A DNA stretch of 64,000 nt from Elusimicrobiota bacterium (GCA_003452935.1 DMMY01000007.1:1-64000); one strand, 5' to 3'; shown: positions 32,163 to 40,451, numbered from the stretch's first letter. The notes: generated by a model from the letters alone, not told the origin. Program-made: numbers and translations.

Positions 32163-34889
32163 ATGCGCGCGGCATTGCTCATCGCGGCCTTGGCCGCCCC
32201 GCTCCACGGGCAGGTCGCGTCCGCCGGCTCCGTGCGCCTGGCCCTATTGGAAGAAATCGGCACTTCCCTTTCACTGAGCCTCCCCGCGACTCTCGAGGCC
32301 CTCTCCAGGGAACGCGCTTCCAGCGTCATCATGCGCGAAAACCAAGTCATCCCCGGCTATTACAGCGGCGACGACTTCTTCCTCAAGATCCCCAGAGCGG
32401 ATTTCCAGACATCAACCCAGCCCGCCGTGGCCCTGGTCTCGGGCCAGGAGACCGCGGTCATATATCCTCCAGTCCCTTCTTTTGTCGAAGCTCTGCTGCG
32501 CGCGGCCGCGGATCCGGCCACGTTCCAAAATCAAGCGGTCTTCCGCTTTTCCACGGCGCCCCTGACCGTATCTCTGACGCGGACCTTTGAAGGCGAAGGA
32601 CTGATCTCGGCGCGCCGCGGCCTTGAGCTGCCTCCCGGATCGCAATGGAACAACACCGTAGCCGCTTTTCACCGGCTGAGTTGGGAAGGGAAAGAGATCA
32701 CCGTAGCCGAGGCCGGCAAGGTCTTCAGCAGCTTGGGCCGCATGGCCACGGCCCTGGAGCGGGAAAAAGCCAACGGCCCTCCCATCATCGGCTTGTCCCG
32801 GGGACGAGTCTTCGGCACGCCCACGTCCGACCTGCATGGCGCCGCCCTGGCCCGGGCCCTGGAGCAATTGGGCCTGCGGTTTAGCGCCGTGAGCGGCGCC
32901 GAACTAAGGAATTGGCAGCAATTGCATGCCTATCGCCAGGAGCGGCCCGATGGCATCCGATTCTTGTCCGCCAATCTGTCATATTCCAGCGCGCCCGCGA
33001 TCACGCTCCTGCCGGCTCATGCCCTTGTCGAGGCCGGGGGCTTGCGCGTGGCCGTCGTGGGAATCACTCCTCCTTCGGCCGCCAGGTATCTCCCGGAAGC
33101 CGGGCTCTCGCATGCGCAGATCGCGGATCCGGTGGCCTCGCTGCGCCCGCGTCTGGCCAAGCTTCGCCAAGAGGCCGACCTGGTGGTGTTGCTCTGCGAA
33201 CTCGGGCCGGACACGACCATGCTGCGCTACGTCGCCGGCGCCGACGTGGTTCTGGCGGACGACGTCGAAGATCTCGACAGCCCGCCCTCCGCCGAAGCCT
33301 TCCAGGCCGACCGGGGCCCATTGGACTGGCCCCTATGGACCATGCAGTCTTTCTATAGATCGCTCGACGTCTTGGAAACGGCCATGACGCGCTCCGCGCA
33401 TACGACGAGCTTAAGAATAAAGGAATCGCATATCCCTCTGGCCCCCTCCATTCAACCGCACCAAGATTTTCCCCTATTCGACCCCGCCTCCTTCGGCATC
33501 ACGCGGTCCACCGAGCCTCCCTTGATACCGGCCGCCCAGCGCATCTTCCCGGGCCGCTCGCCGCGCGGCAACCGGACCGCGGCCCTGGAATTCTGGACCA
33601 TGGCCGCCTCGCTCTTGGCCGAGGACTCGCAGGCCGAACTGGCGATCCTGCCCGCTCATCCCCAACCCATCCAGCTCAGCGACTCCATGGACGTTCCCGA
33701 AGGCGTCGCGCGCCTCTGGCTCGAGACCGGGGAGAATCTGGCCCTGGCGCGCATGAACGGAGCCCAGGTGCGTGCCGCGCTCGGAGAAGCCAAGCGCCTA
33801 GCCGCGGCCCACTCGCGCGGAGAACTGCCGTCGGACGTCCTGCCCCTGGCCTTGGGAGCCATGAGCCAGGACGGCTTGGTGCACGGCCTGCCTTTGCAGG
33901 ACGACTCCTTCTACCGCGTGGCCACGACTCGTTCCCTGGCCGCGGCCAAGGGTTGGGAGCAGGACCCCGCCGGGCCCGGAACGACGGTTGACGACGCCGC
34001 GCTCAAGGCCCTGCGCCGCAGGCAAGGCAGTCCCGCGCGGAGCTATCGGGACTGGATGGAGGGCAGGCCGGTCCGGGAGCGGGGCCTTTGGGAGATCAAT
34101 TTCCGCGACGCGGCCCTCAACATCCAGAACACCAAGATCGTGCGCGACGACGCCTTCGACACCGTGCCCAATTCCCGCATCCAGGGCAACGACGAGCTGT
34201 TGATCGGCGGCGTGCTCAAGACGGACGCGGACTATTTTCTCAGCCGCTACAAGTGGTCCAATTCCCTGGAACTCGAATACGCGCGCAGCCGGCTGCGGCC
34301 CAGAAACCAAGCCACGGTCAGCAACCTGACGGCCAACCGGGCCAGCTTCCTCACCAGCGCCACGCGCCGCGCCGGCGCAGTCTGGGCCCGGTGGCTGGCC
34401 CAGTCCTGGGGACCGTCCTTGGCCCTGCAATACGAGGGCCAGTTGGAGAACACCCCGCCGCTGCGGCGCCGGCAGGTTTACTCCGCTTACCCCGGCGTGG
34501 AGTTCTACGACGGCACGTTCGTGCGCACACTGCGGCTGGCGGCCAACATCAAGCGCGACCTCTCCCGCGATCCGCCCGATACCCAATACGGTCTGCGCAC
34601 CCGCGCCCTGGTCTCCCATTCTTGGGGACCGGCGCCTCTGAGCCTGGAAGGAGAGTTCTGGGCCAATTATTTCTTTTTAGCGCCCCGCGACCAGCCCCAA
34701 GACCTGCGCCTCGAGGCGAACGCAAATATAAAATTACGCTTTCCGATAAGAAAATATCTCAACATCTCCCCTTTCATCGATTACTATGTCTTCTGCCTCA
34801 AGTCCCGGCCGATCTGGGGCTACAGCGCCATGACCGGAATCACGATCGGATTCTCGCGGCTCTGGAAGCCTCAATACGAGAGATTCTGA
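32163..34889 (+). CDS. Secreted 5'-nucleotidase-like protein fused to an outer-membrane beta-barrel-like domain
   Basis: A 908-residue protein with a signal peptide (about 1-21). The middle (about 215-400) resembles the UshA/5'-nucleotidase metallophosphatase domain (DLHGAALARALEQLGL, LSANLSY, LRVAVVGIT, LVVLLCELGPD) but the metal-binding Asp/His motifs look eroded. The next part (about 470-630) resembles the 5'-nucleotidase C-terminal domain (LWLETGENLALARMNGAQVRAAL). From about 640 to the end there are alternating amphipathic strands rich in Tyr/Trp/Arg, ending LWKPQYERF with a C-terminal Phe, as in barrel proteins inserted by BAM. Function unknown; cotranscribed with prc. Confidence 0.6.
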   Translation: MRAALLIAALAAPLHGQVASAGSVRLALLEEIGTSLSLSLPATLEALSRERASSVIMRENQVIPGYYSGDDFFLKIPRADFQTSTQPAVALVSGQETAVIYPPVPSFVEALLRAAADPATFQNQAVFRFSTAPLTVSLTRTFEGEGLISARRGLELPPGSQWNNTVAAFHRLSWEGKEITVAEAGKVFSSLGRMATALEREKANGPPIIGLSRGRVFGTPTSDLHGAALARALEQLGLRFSAVSGAELRNWQQLHAYRQERPDGIRFLSANLSYSSAPAITLLPAHALVEAGGLRVAVVGITPPSAARYLPEAGLSHAQIADPVASLRPRLAKLRQEADLVVLLCELGPDTTMLRYVAGADVVLADDVEDLDSPPSAEAFQADRGPLDWPLWTMQSFYRSLDVLETAMTRSAHTTSLRIKESHIPLAPSIQPHQDFPLFDPASFGITRSTEPPLIPAAQRIFPGRSPRGNRTAALEFWTMAASLLAEDSQAELAILPAHPQPIQLSDSMDVPEGVARLWLETGENLALARMNGAQVRAALGEAKRLAAAHSRGELPSDVLPLALGAMSQDGLVHGLPLQDDSFYRVATTRSLAAAKGWEQDPAGPGTTVDDAALKALRRRQGSPARSYRDWMEGRPVRERGLWEINFRDAALNIQNTKIVRDDAFDTVPNSRIQGNDELLIGGVLKTDADYFLSRYKWSNSLELEYARSRLRPRNQATVSNLTANRASFLTSATRRAGAVWARWLAQSWGPSLALQYEGQLENTPPLRRRQVYSAYPGVEFYDGTFVRTLRLAANIKRDLSRDPPDTQYGLRTRALVSHSWGPAPLSLEGEFWANYFFLAPRDQPQDLRLEANANIKLRFPIRKYLNISPFIDYYVFCLKSRPIWGYSAMTGITIGFSRLWKPQYERF

Positions 34890-34895
34890 CGGCCC

Positions 34896-35990
34896 CTACC
34901 AAGGCAGAGACTTAAGATAGGATTGGGCGGGGAAATCCTTCTTGACCAGGAGCCCGACCGCAGCCCGCGGCGGGGCCGTTGCTCCAAAAATCCGCAGCCT
35001 AAGCTCGGCCAGCTGGGCGTAAAGCAAATCCCCGGGGCAATCCGTGGCGGGATTGAAATCGCGATGCGCCTTGATCCCTGCGGGAGGGATATTGTAGTCC
35101 CGGCTCAGCCGGCGCGCCAAGGCCGCGAACGCATCAAGGCCAGACCGGGCAGGCTCGTTGGAGACCGAAGCCTGGAAATCACCCATGAAAGAGACTCCGA
35201 GGTTGCCGGTGTTATTATGCAGGACATGCGCGCCGAGCACGCCTTCGGGCCGGCCCTCGAACACATGGCCCGTGGGAGATATGACGAAATGATAGCCGAT
35301 GTCGAGCCAGCCGCGGCCGTTGATGTGGTAATCCTGGATGAAGCGCATCTCCGCCGCCGCCTCGTCGTAGGCGGCGGGCATGCGTCCGGCCGTGTGGTGC
35401 ATGGTCAGCTTGACCGGCATATGCTCGGCGTACGCCCCTTCGATCCGCCGGGCGCCCCAGCTCTCACGCGCGACGAATTCATAATTCGGATGCGAGGGGA
35501 TCGCGGACTGCCGCGTGGTCGGCTGCCCCGTCTCCTTGCCGGCCCCTGCGTCCGGACCGGTCCCGGCGACGAACAGCTCCACGTCATAGAGCTCGAAGAC
35601 ATGCGCGGCCTTTATGCCGGAATCGACCACGCGCAGCCGCAAGGGCGCGCGGCTCTTGATCGCGAACTTGCAACGCGCCCAGAACCGGCCGTTTGAAAAA
35701 CGCCGCAACTCGGCCGGCTCCCACTTGAGTCCGCCCCTGCCCGAGGCCGCGAACGCCACCTCGATGCGGACCCGCGCGTCCGGCATCCAGCCCTGTATAA
35801 GAACGGTGTCATAGGGCTCGGCCGGCGGATCGGAATCAAGAGTATCCAAGAGCACGCGGCCGGCGCCGGAAGGACGAAACTGCTCCAAGTGCGCCGCCTT
35901 CCGGCCGCGAAAGCGGACGGACTCGCCCGCGTCATCGGCAAAGACCGGGCCGACCAGCAAAACCAGCCCCAAGACGCCCGCCAGGCTCAT
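34896..35990 (-). CDS. N-acetylmuramoyl-L-alanine amidase (PGRP/amidase_2 type)
   Basis: A 364-residue exported zinc amidase. Signal peptide MSLAGVLGLVLLVGPVFA, a beta-rich N-terminal region (about 20-160), then a PGRP domain. The domain has MHHTAG (H198/H199), YHFVISPTGHVFEGRP, and HRDFNPATDCPGD (H309, C318), the zinc-ligand series. It cleaves the MurNAc-L-Ala bond of peptidoglycan. The ATG at 35990 is seven bases after a -10 TACTCT; a longer frame to 36485 overlaps the ferredoxin gene and is rejected. Confidence 0.9.
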   Translation of the reverse strand: MSLAGVLGLVLLVGPVFADDAGESVRFRGRKAAHLEQFRPSGAGRVLLDTLDSDPPAEPYDTVLIQGWMPDARVRIEVAFAASGRGGLKWEPAELRRFSNGRFWARCKFAIKSRAPLRLRVVDSGIKAAHVFELYDVELFVAGTGPDAGAGKETGQPTTRQSAIPSHPNYEFVARESWGARRIEGAYAEHMPVKLTMHHTAGRMPAAYDEAAAEMRFIQDYHINGRGWLDIGYHFVISPTGHVFEGRPEGVLGAHVLHNNTGNLGVSFMGDFQASVSNEPARSGLDAFAALARRLSRDYNIPPAGIKAHRDFNPATDCPGDLLYAQLAELRLRIFGATAPPRAAVGLLVKKDFPAQSYLKSLPW

Positions 35991-35997
35991 GAGCGGT

Positions 35998-36025
35998 AGA
36001 GTAGCAAATCCTAACGGGCGCTCAA
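35998..36025 (-). promoter_or_regulatory. Putative leaderless-type promoter of the amidase gene
   Basis: Leftward: TTGAGC (36025-36020), 16-bp spacer, TACTCT (36003-35998), then seven bases to the ATG at 35990. No Shine-Dalgarno sequence. Confidence 0.42.
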
Positions 36026-36031
36026 CATCGA

Positions 36032-36748
36032 TCAAATCCAGGATTCGGAAAGAACGTCGCCGCGCAGCCCCACGACCACGCATTTGACCGGCACCTTGCG
36101 CCGCGCCGATTCGCCGGCGCGCTTGACCAGGGCCAAGAGTCCGCCGCAGCAAGGCACCTGCATGATCATGACCGTCAAAGTATCGATCCTCGACTCGTCG
36201 ATCAAAGCGCGGATCTTCTCGACGTAGACATCCTGGGATTCGTCGAGTTTCGGGCAGGCGATGGCCAGGCGCTTGCCCTTGAGCCAAGTTCCATGAAAAT
36301 TTCCCAAGGCATACGCCACGCAGTCCGCGGCGAGCACCACCTGGCTGCCCTGGAAGTACGGCGCCGACGGCGAGACCAAATGCAGTTGAATTGGCCACTG
36401 AGACAGGGCCGAGGGGGTCGACGGACCCGGGCCGGACGATCCCGTCGCGCCCGCTCCAAAATCCATCATTCTCGCCGAAGGACACCCGCCGTGCGCTGCG
36501 GCCGAACGTTTCGCGGCCAAATGCTTCTTGACCGCCGCCTCGTCAAAAACCTCGGCTTCCCGCTCCTCAATGGTCAGGGCTCCTTGAGGGCATTCGCCGA
36601 TGCACGCGCCCAGACCGTCGCAATAGGTGTCGCTGACCAGCTTGGCTTTGCCTGCGACGATCTTGATGGCGCCTTCGGCGCATGCCGACGCGCATTGGCC
36701 GCAGCCGTCGCATTTGGATTCGTCGATCCGGATGATTTTTCGTTTCAT
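36032..36748 (-). CDS. Two-[4Fe-4S] ferredoxin-domain protein of the Hcp operon
   Basis: A 238-residue cytosolic protein with an N-terminal ferredoxin domain: CDGCGQCASACAEGAI and CDGLGACIGECPQGAL (two clusters), and a C-terminal half of unknown fold containing VPCCGGLLALV and PYFQGSQVVLAADCVAYA. The extra cysteines (HGGCPSARM, ADC, ACPK, CCGG) suggest further metal or redox function. It is probably the electron donor or maturation partner for Hcp. The ATG at 36748 follows GGGGGAG; the longer frame to 36832 is the G/C-rich spacer. Confidence 0.82.
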   Translation of the reverse strand: MKRKIIRIDESKCDGCGQCASACAEGAIKIVAGKAKLVSDTYCDGLGACIGECPQGALTIEEREAEVFDEAAVKKHLAAKRSAAAHGGCPSARMMDFGAGATGSSGPGPSTPSALSQWPIQLHLVSPSAPYFQGSQVVLAADCVAYALGNFHGTWLKGKRLAIACPKLDESQDVYVEKIRALIDESRIDTLTVMIMQVPCCGGLLALVKRAGESARRKVPVKCVVVGLRGDVLSESWI

Positions 36749-36769
36749 GATACAGGCTCCCCCAACGGC

Positions 36770-36826
36770 CCGCCTGCCCCCCTCAAGGGGGGCAGGCGGT
36801 GGCGCGGCGCCCCAAGGGCGCCGCGC
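36770..36826. repeat. Two strong adjacent hairpins between hcp and the ferredoxin gene
   Basis: Stem A: 13 bp, 36770-36782 / 36787-36799, loop TCAA. Stem B: 11 bp, 36802-36812 / 36816-36826, loop CAA. Both are almost pure G+C and neither is followed by a T-run on the minus strand. They fill nearly the whole hcp-ferredoxin spacer and may stabilise or process the mRNA, lowering ferredoxin expression relative to Hcp. Confidence 0.65.
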
Positions 36827-36835
36827 TCGCATTCT

Positions 36836-38497
36836 TTACCTTGCTACAGGGGCCAAGGTCGCTTCCAGGTCAGCCTGCGCCGTGGTGGTGGGCATGATAT
36901 TGAACTTGTCCACCAGAACCTTGAGCACCGGAGGCGTCACGAAAGCCGGCAGGCTCGGTCCCAGACGGATGTTGCGCAGGCCCAGATGCAGAAGAGTCAG
37001 CAGTATGCAGACCGCCTTCTGCTCGTACCAGGACAGGATCAAGGACAGGGGCAGATCATTGACCCCGCACTTGAAGGCCCCGGCCAGGGCCGATGCGATC
37101 TTGATCGCCGAGTAGGCATCGTTGCATTGGCCGCAATCCAAAAGCCGCGGTATGCCTCCGATGTCTCCAAAATCTAGCTTGTTGAACCGGTACTTTCCGC
37201 AGGCCAAGGTAAGGATAACGCAGTCCTTGGGCACGCCCTGGGCGAAGTCCGTGTAATAATTGCGTCCGCTCTTGGCCCCGTCGCAGCCGCCGATAAGGAA
37301 GAAGCGCCGGATCTTGCCGGTCTTGACCGCCTCGACGACCTGCGGAGCGACCCCCAGCACGGCGTTGTGGCCGAAGCCCACCAGGATGGTCTTGCCCGGA
37401 CCGTCCGCGGCGAATCCCGGCGCGGCCAAGGCGGCCCGGATCACGGGCGCGAAGTCGCGTCCCTCGATATGCGATACTCCGGGCCAGGCCACCAAACCGC
37501 TGGTAAACAGCCGGCCCTGGTAGGAGGGCTCGGGCTTCTGGATGCAGTTCGTGGTCATGAGAATGGCGCCGGGAAACGCCGCGAACTCCTTTCTTTGGTC
37601 CTGCCAGGCCCCGCCGTAATTGCCCGCCAGGTGCTTGTATTTCTTGAGACCCGGATAGCCGTGGGCCGGCAGCATCTCGCCGTGGGTATAGACGTTGATG
37701 CCCTTGCCCTCGGTCTGCTTGAGCAATTCATCTAGGTCCTTGAGATCATGTCCCGAGACCAGGATGGCCTTGCCCTGCAGCGGCTCCACGCGCACCGAGG
37801 TGGGCACGGGCTGGCCAAAAGCGCCGGTGTTGGCCCGGTCGAGCATCTCCATCACCTTGAGGTTCATCTCCCCGCAACGCAGATTCCAGGCCAGCAAATC
37901 GCCGGCCGTCTTGTCGGTCCGGGTCAGATAATCGAGCGCCTCGTGAAAGAAGGCGTAGACCTCGTCGGACTCCTGGCCGAGGATCAGGGCGTGGTCCGCG
38001 TAGGCCGCCGTGCCCTTGAGCCCGTAGGTGAGCAGTTCCTCCAGGCCGGTCACGTCGTCGCCCTGGCTGGCCTTGCGTTTGGCGATGCCGATCTCCTCGG
38101 CCTGTCGCAGCAGTCCCGGCAGGTCTTGAGCCGCAATCCAGGCCGCGGGGCCCGACAGCCGCTCCGGCGCCCGGCCCCGGGACGCGCAGGCTTCCTTATA
38201 GAGGGCCTGGACCTTGTCCCGCAAAGCCGCGGCGCGCAAGATGAAGCCGCGCACGCGCTGCGCGTCGAAATTCACGTTGGTCACCGTCGTAAAGAGCGCC
38301 TCCAGAACGAAACGATCGACCTCGGCGTCCTTGACCCCCAAACCGCGCGCCCGAAAGGCGTGCATGGCCAAACCCTTGGTCGCGTGGACCAACAGGTCCT
38401 GAAGCGCGGCCGTGGTCGCGTCCTTGCCGCACACGCCCGCGACGGTGCAGCCCGTCCCTTTAGAAGTCTGCTCGCATTGATAACAAAACATGCCCAT
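36836..38497 (-). CDS. hcp: Hydroxylamine reductase / hybrid cluster protein
   Basis: A 553-residue redox enzyme. The N-terminal cysteine motif CYQC-x8-C-x5-C (C5, C8, C17, C23) is the class I arrangement typical of anaerobes. The hybrid-cluster ligands appear later in HGEMLPAHGYPGLKK, NCIQKPE, GGCDGAKSGRNYYTDFA, ACGKYRFNKLDFGDIGGIPRLLDCGQCND. The family reduces NO or hydroxylamine and acts as an S-nitrosylase/nitrosative stress enzyme. The ATG follows GGAGGAGGA. It lies 16 bases downstream of the rrf2 gene and upstream of the ferredoxin gene in one operon. Confidence 0.96.
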   Translation of the reverse strand: MGMFCYQCEQTSKGTGCTVAGVCGKDATTAALQDLLVHATKGLAMHAFRARGLGVKDAEVDRFVLEALFTTVTNVNFDAQRVRGFILRAAALRDKVQALYKEACASRGRAPERLSGPAAWIAAQDLPGLLRQAEEIGIAKRKASQGDDVTGLEELLTYGLKGTAAYADHALILGQESDEVYAFFHEALDYLTRTDKTAGDLLAWNLRCGEMNLKVMEMLDRANTGAFGQPVPTSVRVEPLQGKAILVSGHDLKDLDELLKQTEGKGINVYTHGEMLPAHGYPGLKKYKHLAGNYGGAWQDQRKEFAAFPGAILMTTNCIQKPEPSYQGRLFTSGLVAWPGVSHIEGRDFAPVIRAALAAPGFAADGPGKTILVGFGHNAVLGVAPQVVEAVKTGKIRRFFLIGGCDGAKSGRNYYTDFAQGVPKDCVILTLACGKYRFNKLDFGDIGGIPRLLDCGQCNDAYSAIKIASALAGAFKCGVNDLPLSLILSWYEQKAVCILLTLLHLGLRNIRLGPSLPAFVTPPVLKVLVDKFNIMPTTTAQADLEATLAPVAR

Positions 38498-38512
38498 AAG
38501 ATCCTCCTCCCT

Positions 38513-38923
38513 TCAATTTCCGCGGAATGAAAGCTGCGAAAGACGCTTCTCGAACTGACGCGCCACCTGTTCATTGATGGACTCGAGCAAGCTTCCCAGA
38601 ATGCAGCTCCTCAGGCCGCAGCGCGGCTGCGAAAGCAGGCAACGGCTCAACTGCATGGGCCCCTCGATGGCTTCGAAGATGTCGCGAAGCCTGATCTCGG
38701 AGAGGCCCTTGCCGAGCCGGTAGCCTCCCTTGGGGCCGCGCACAGCCTTGACGATGCCGGACTTGGCCAGACGCTGGAATACCTTGGAGAGATGAGCGGC
38801 CGAGACATCGAGGGTCCGCGCCGCTTCGTTGGTGGTGATGGCTTGTCCCGGGTCCTTGGCCAGAAGCAGCGCCGCATGCAGCGCGATCACCGAGCCTTCC
38901 GAGATGTTAAGGATGCCGCTCAT
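38513..38923 (-). CDS. Rrf2-family transcriptional regulator
   Basis: A 136-residue regulator: winged helix-turn-helix with TTNEAARTLDVSAAHLSKVFQRLAKSGIVKAVRGPKGGYRLGK, the family hallmark, and a C-terminal cysteine cluster RCLLSQPRCGLRSC suited to an Fe-S sensor as in NsrR/IscR. First gene of the operon with hcp and the ferredoxin gene, so probably a nitrosative/redox-sensing repressor of its own operon. The ATG at 38923 follows GGAGG; the 14-codon longer form overlaps the operator region. Confidence 0.93.
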   Translation of the reverse strand: MSGILNISEGSVIALHAALLLAKDPGQAITTNEAARTLDVSAAHLSKVFQRLAKSGIVKAVRGPKGGYRLGKGLSEIRLRDIFEAIEGPMQLSRCLLSQPRCGLRSCILGSLLESINEQVARQFEKRLSQLSFRGN

Positions 38924-38931
38924 GACCAACC

Positions 38932-38950
38932 TCCATATATTGGTATTATG
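38932..38950. promoter_or_regulatory. Candidate operator of the rrf2-hcp operon
   Basis: Imperfect dyad CCATA-N9-TATGG with an A/T-rich centre, placed between the -10 element and the rrf2 ribosome site, where a repressor would block transcription. Assignment to the Rrf2 protein is by position only. Confidence 0.4.
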
Positions 38951-38955
38951 GTGCC

Positions 38956-38984
38956 AGTTTACCACTTAGCAGGAATCTTGTCAA
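38956..38984 (-). promoter_or_regulatory. Promoter of the rrf2-hcp-ferredoxin operon
   Basis: Leftward: TTGACA (38984-38979), 17-bp spacer, TAAACT (38961-38956). Predicted start near 38949, about 25 nt before the rrf2 ATG, with GGAGG in the leader. Confidence 0.75.
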
Positions 38985-38993
38985 TAGATATTT

Positions 38994-39536
38994 TCACGCT
39001 CCCCGCGCGCCGAGCTTCTCCTCGTGGAGCGCCTCATAGACCGGCCCTCGCGGCGTCAGGCGGCTTTCAAAAAGAATCAAGCGGTCCGCTCTCTGGGCGA
39101 GGCGCGCAAATCCCGCAGAAGCCGCGGCGCGCCTGAGCTCCGCCAGATGGCGCCGGCTGCGCACGCGGCCGATGGTCAGATGCGCGCTGAAGGCGCGGCC
39201 CTCGGGGTCCGGCCCGAGTTCCCCAGCCAAAGCCGAGAGCTCCCCGGCGCCCTGGCCCACGCCCACCCAGATCACGCGGGGGTCGTTCCACGAGGGAAAC
39301 GCGCCGAGCTTCTCAAAAATGATCGCCAATGGCGGCTTGCGGCAGGCTTGGAGCATGAGCGCCTTGACCTCGGCGATTTTCTCCGCGGGGGTTTCGCCGA
39401 GAAAGCGCAGGGTCAGATGCAGGTTCTCGGGCTCGACCCACTTGCAGTCCGCGCCCGAAGCGCGCAGCTTGGCCATAAGCTCGGCCGCGGCGCGGCGCAC
39501 CTCGTCCGACACGTCGATCGCGATAAAAAGCCTCAT
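38994..39536 (-). CDS. thpR: RNA 2',3'-cyclic phosphodiesterase (LigT/ThpR)
   Basis: A 180-residue 2H phosphoesterase. It starts MRLFIAIDVSDEVR and contains the two catalytic HxTx motifs, HLTLRFLGE and HLTIGRVRS. Hydrolyses RNA 2',3'-cyclic phosphates to 2'-phosphate; the in vivo role is unclear. The ATG at 39536 matches the family N-terminus. Divergent from dtd. Its 3' end abuts the -35 of the rrf2 promoter. Confidence 0.92.
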   Translation of the reverse strand: MRLFIAIDVSDEVRRAAAELMAKLRASGADCKWVEPENLHLTLRFLGETPAEKIAEVKALMLQACRKPPLAIIFEKLGAFPSWNDPRVIWVGVGQGAGELSALAGELGPDPEGRAFSAHLTIGRVRSRRHLAELRRAAASAGFARLAQRADRLILFESRLTPRGPVYEALHEEKLGARGA

Positions 39537-39585
39537 GAGGTTTCTTGTCCCGGCGGCGCTTATATGATAGGAATATTGAAGCCGC

Positions 39586-40032
39586 ATGAGAGCCCTGATC
39601 CAGCGCGTGTCGCGCGCCAGCGTGCGCCTTCCCGGAGGCGAGAGCCGAGCCATCGGCAAGGGGTTGCTGGTCTATCTCGGCGTGGGCTCCTCGGATGGCG
39701 AGCAGGCGGCGCGGCGCCTGGCGGAGAAGATCGTCAACCTCAGGATATTCGCCAACGGCGAGGGAAAATTCGACCGCTCTCTTCTGGATGAAAAAGGCGA
39801 GGCTCTGGTCGTCTCCCAGTTCACCCTGTTCGCCAACGTCAAGGGCGGCCGCAGGCCGGATTTCACCTCCGCCGCCAAGCCGGAGCTGGCCAAACCTCTT
39901 TACGAAAGCTTCTGCAGGATGCTGGCGGGACTGGACGTGGGCGTGAGCACCGGCGAGTTCGGCGCCCACATGGAGATCGACTCAATCAACGACGGCCCGG
40001 TCACCCTCTGGCTTGACACGGATTCCTTTTAG
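39586..40032 (+). CDS. dtd: D-aminoacyl-tRNA deacylase
   Basis: A 148-residue enzyme removing D-amino acids (and glycine from tRNA-Ala) from mischarged tRNAs. It has the N-terminal MRALIQRVSRASV, the SQFTLFANV active-site motif with Thr, GRRPDF, and the C-terminal Gly-cis-Pro motif NDGPVTLWLD. Full length, cytosolic, homodimeric in the family. A weak terminator follows at 40062-40101. Confidence 0.95.
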   Translation: MRALIQRVSRASVRLPGGESRAIGKGLLVYLGVGSSDGEQAARRLAEKIVNLRIFANGEGKFDRSLLDEKGEALVVSQFTLFANVKGGRRPDFTSAAKPELAKPLYESFCRMLAGLDVGVSTGEFGAHMEIDSINDGPVTLWLDTDSF

Positions 40033-40061
40033 GCGCTCCTACCCAAAAGTCCTATTTCCAC

Positions 40062-40101
40062 CCTTGACCGTCGACAATGAGAGAAATCAAGGTCTTTTTT
40101 T
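40062..40101 (+). terminator. Probable terminator after dtd
   Basis: CCTTGA (40062-40067) pairs with TCAAGG (40087-40092) across a long loop, followed by a run of seven T (40095-40101). The stem is short, so efficiency is uncertain. Confidence 0.4.
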
Positions 40102-40162
40102 GACGCCTATCATCGCAAGAAGGCTGGCCTGCCGGCTATCCTATATATAGGGTAAGCGATTC

Positions 40163-40252
40163 ATGAAGAATTATCTTTGGCTGATTCTCGCGGCCGTATC
40201 GTTGCTGGGCATGATCCTGGCTCCCGCCATGGCTCATTTTTCCGTCCTCTAA
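40163..40252 (+). CDS. Possible tiny membrane or leader-like protein (29 residues)
   Basis: Open frame MKNYLWLILAAVSLLG... ending AMAHFSVL: a basic start, a hydrophobic stretch and a signal-peptidase-like AMA-H. It is too short for a normal gene call and lacks a clear ribosome site. A 12-bp palindrome CCTATATATAGG (40140-40151) lies just upstream. It could be a small membrane protein or a decayed secreted-protein start. Confidence 0.28.
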   Translation: MKNYLWLILAAVSLLGMILAPAMAHFSVL

Positions 40253-40259
40253 TAAAGGT

Positions 40260-40451
40260 TTAACGCCGGGGAGATTCCGAGGGTGGAAGCGCGACTTCCA
40301 TCATTTCCGGCGCCTTCATCAGATACCATAAGGCCACGGCCAAAAAAGCCACGCCCGCCGCGCAACAGAACATGCTGCAGCAGTTGAGCCCCGAACCATG
40401 CGCGACCCCGCTGCCGTACGAGCCCAGGCCGACGACTATCAAAGCGTGCAT
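40260..40451 (-). CDS. Small cysteine-rich membrane protein, unknown (63 residues)
   Basis: Single predicted transmembrane segment preceded by paired cysteines (GLNCCSMFCCAAGVAFLAVALW) and a polar tail ending in Pro/Ser-rich sequence. The ATG at 40451 lies exactly six bases after a TATAGT hexamer, the same leaderless-type spacing seen at other genes here, which favours this frame over an overlapping TTG-started frame that has no hydrophobic pattern. Divergent from nifJ. Function unknown. Confidence 0.45.
   Translation of the reverse strand: MHALIVVGLGSYGSGVAHGSGLNCCSMFCCAAGVAFLAVALWYLMKAPEMMEVALPPSESPRR

Noticed and set aside
34896..36485. Longer amidase reading frame starting at 36485
   Set aside because: The extra part lies wholly inside the ferredoxin gene in another frame and shows no protein-like pattern; the signal peptide starts at 35990.
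36770..36826. Rho-independent terminator between hcp and the ferredoxin gene
   Set aside because: Stems are strong but no T-run follows on the transcribed strand, and the genes are functionally linked; kept as hairpins only.
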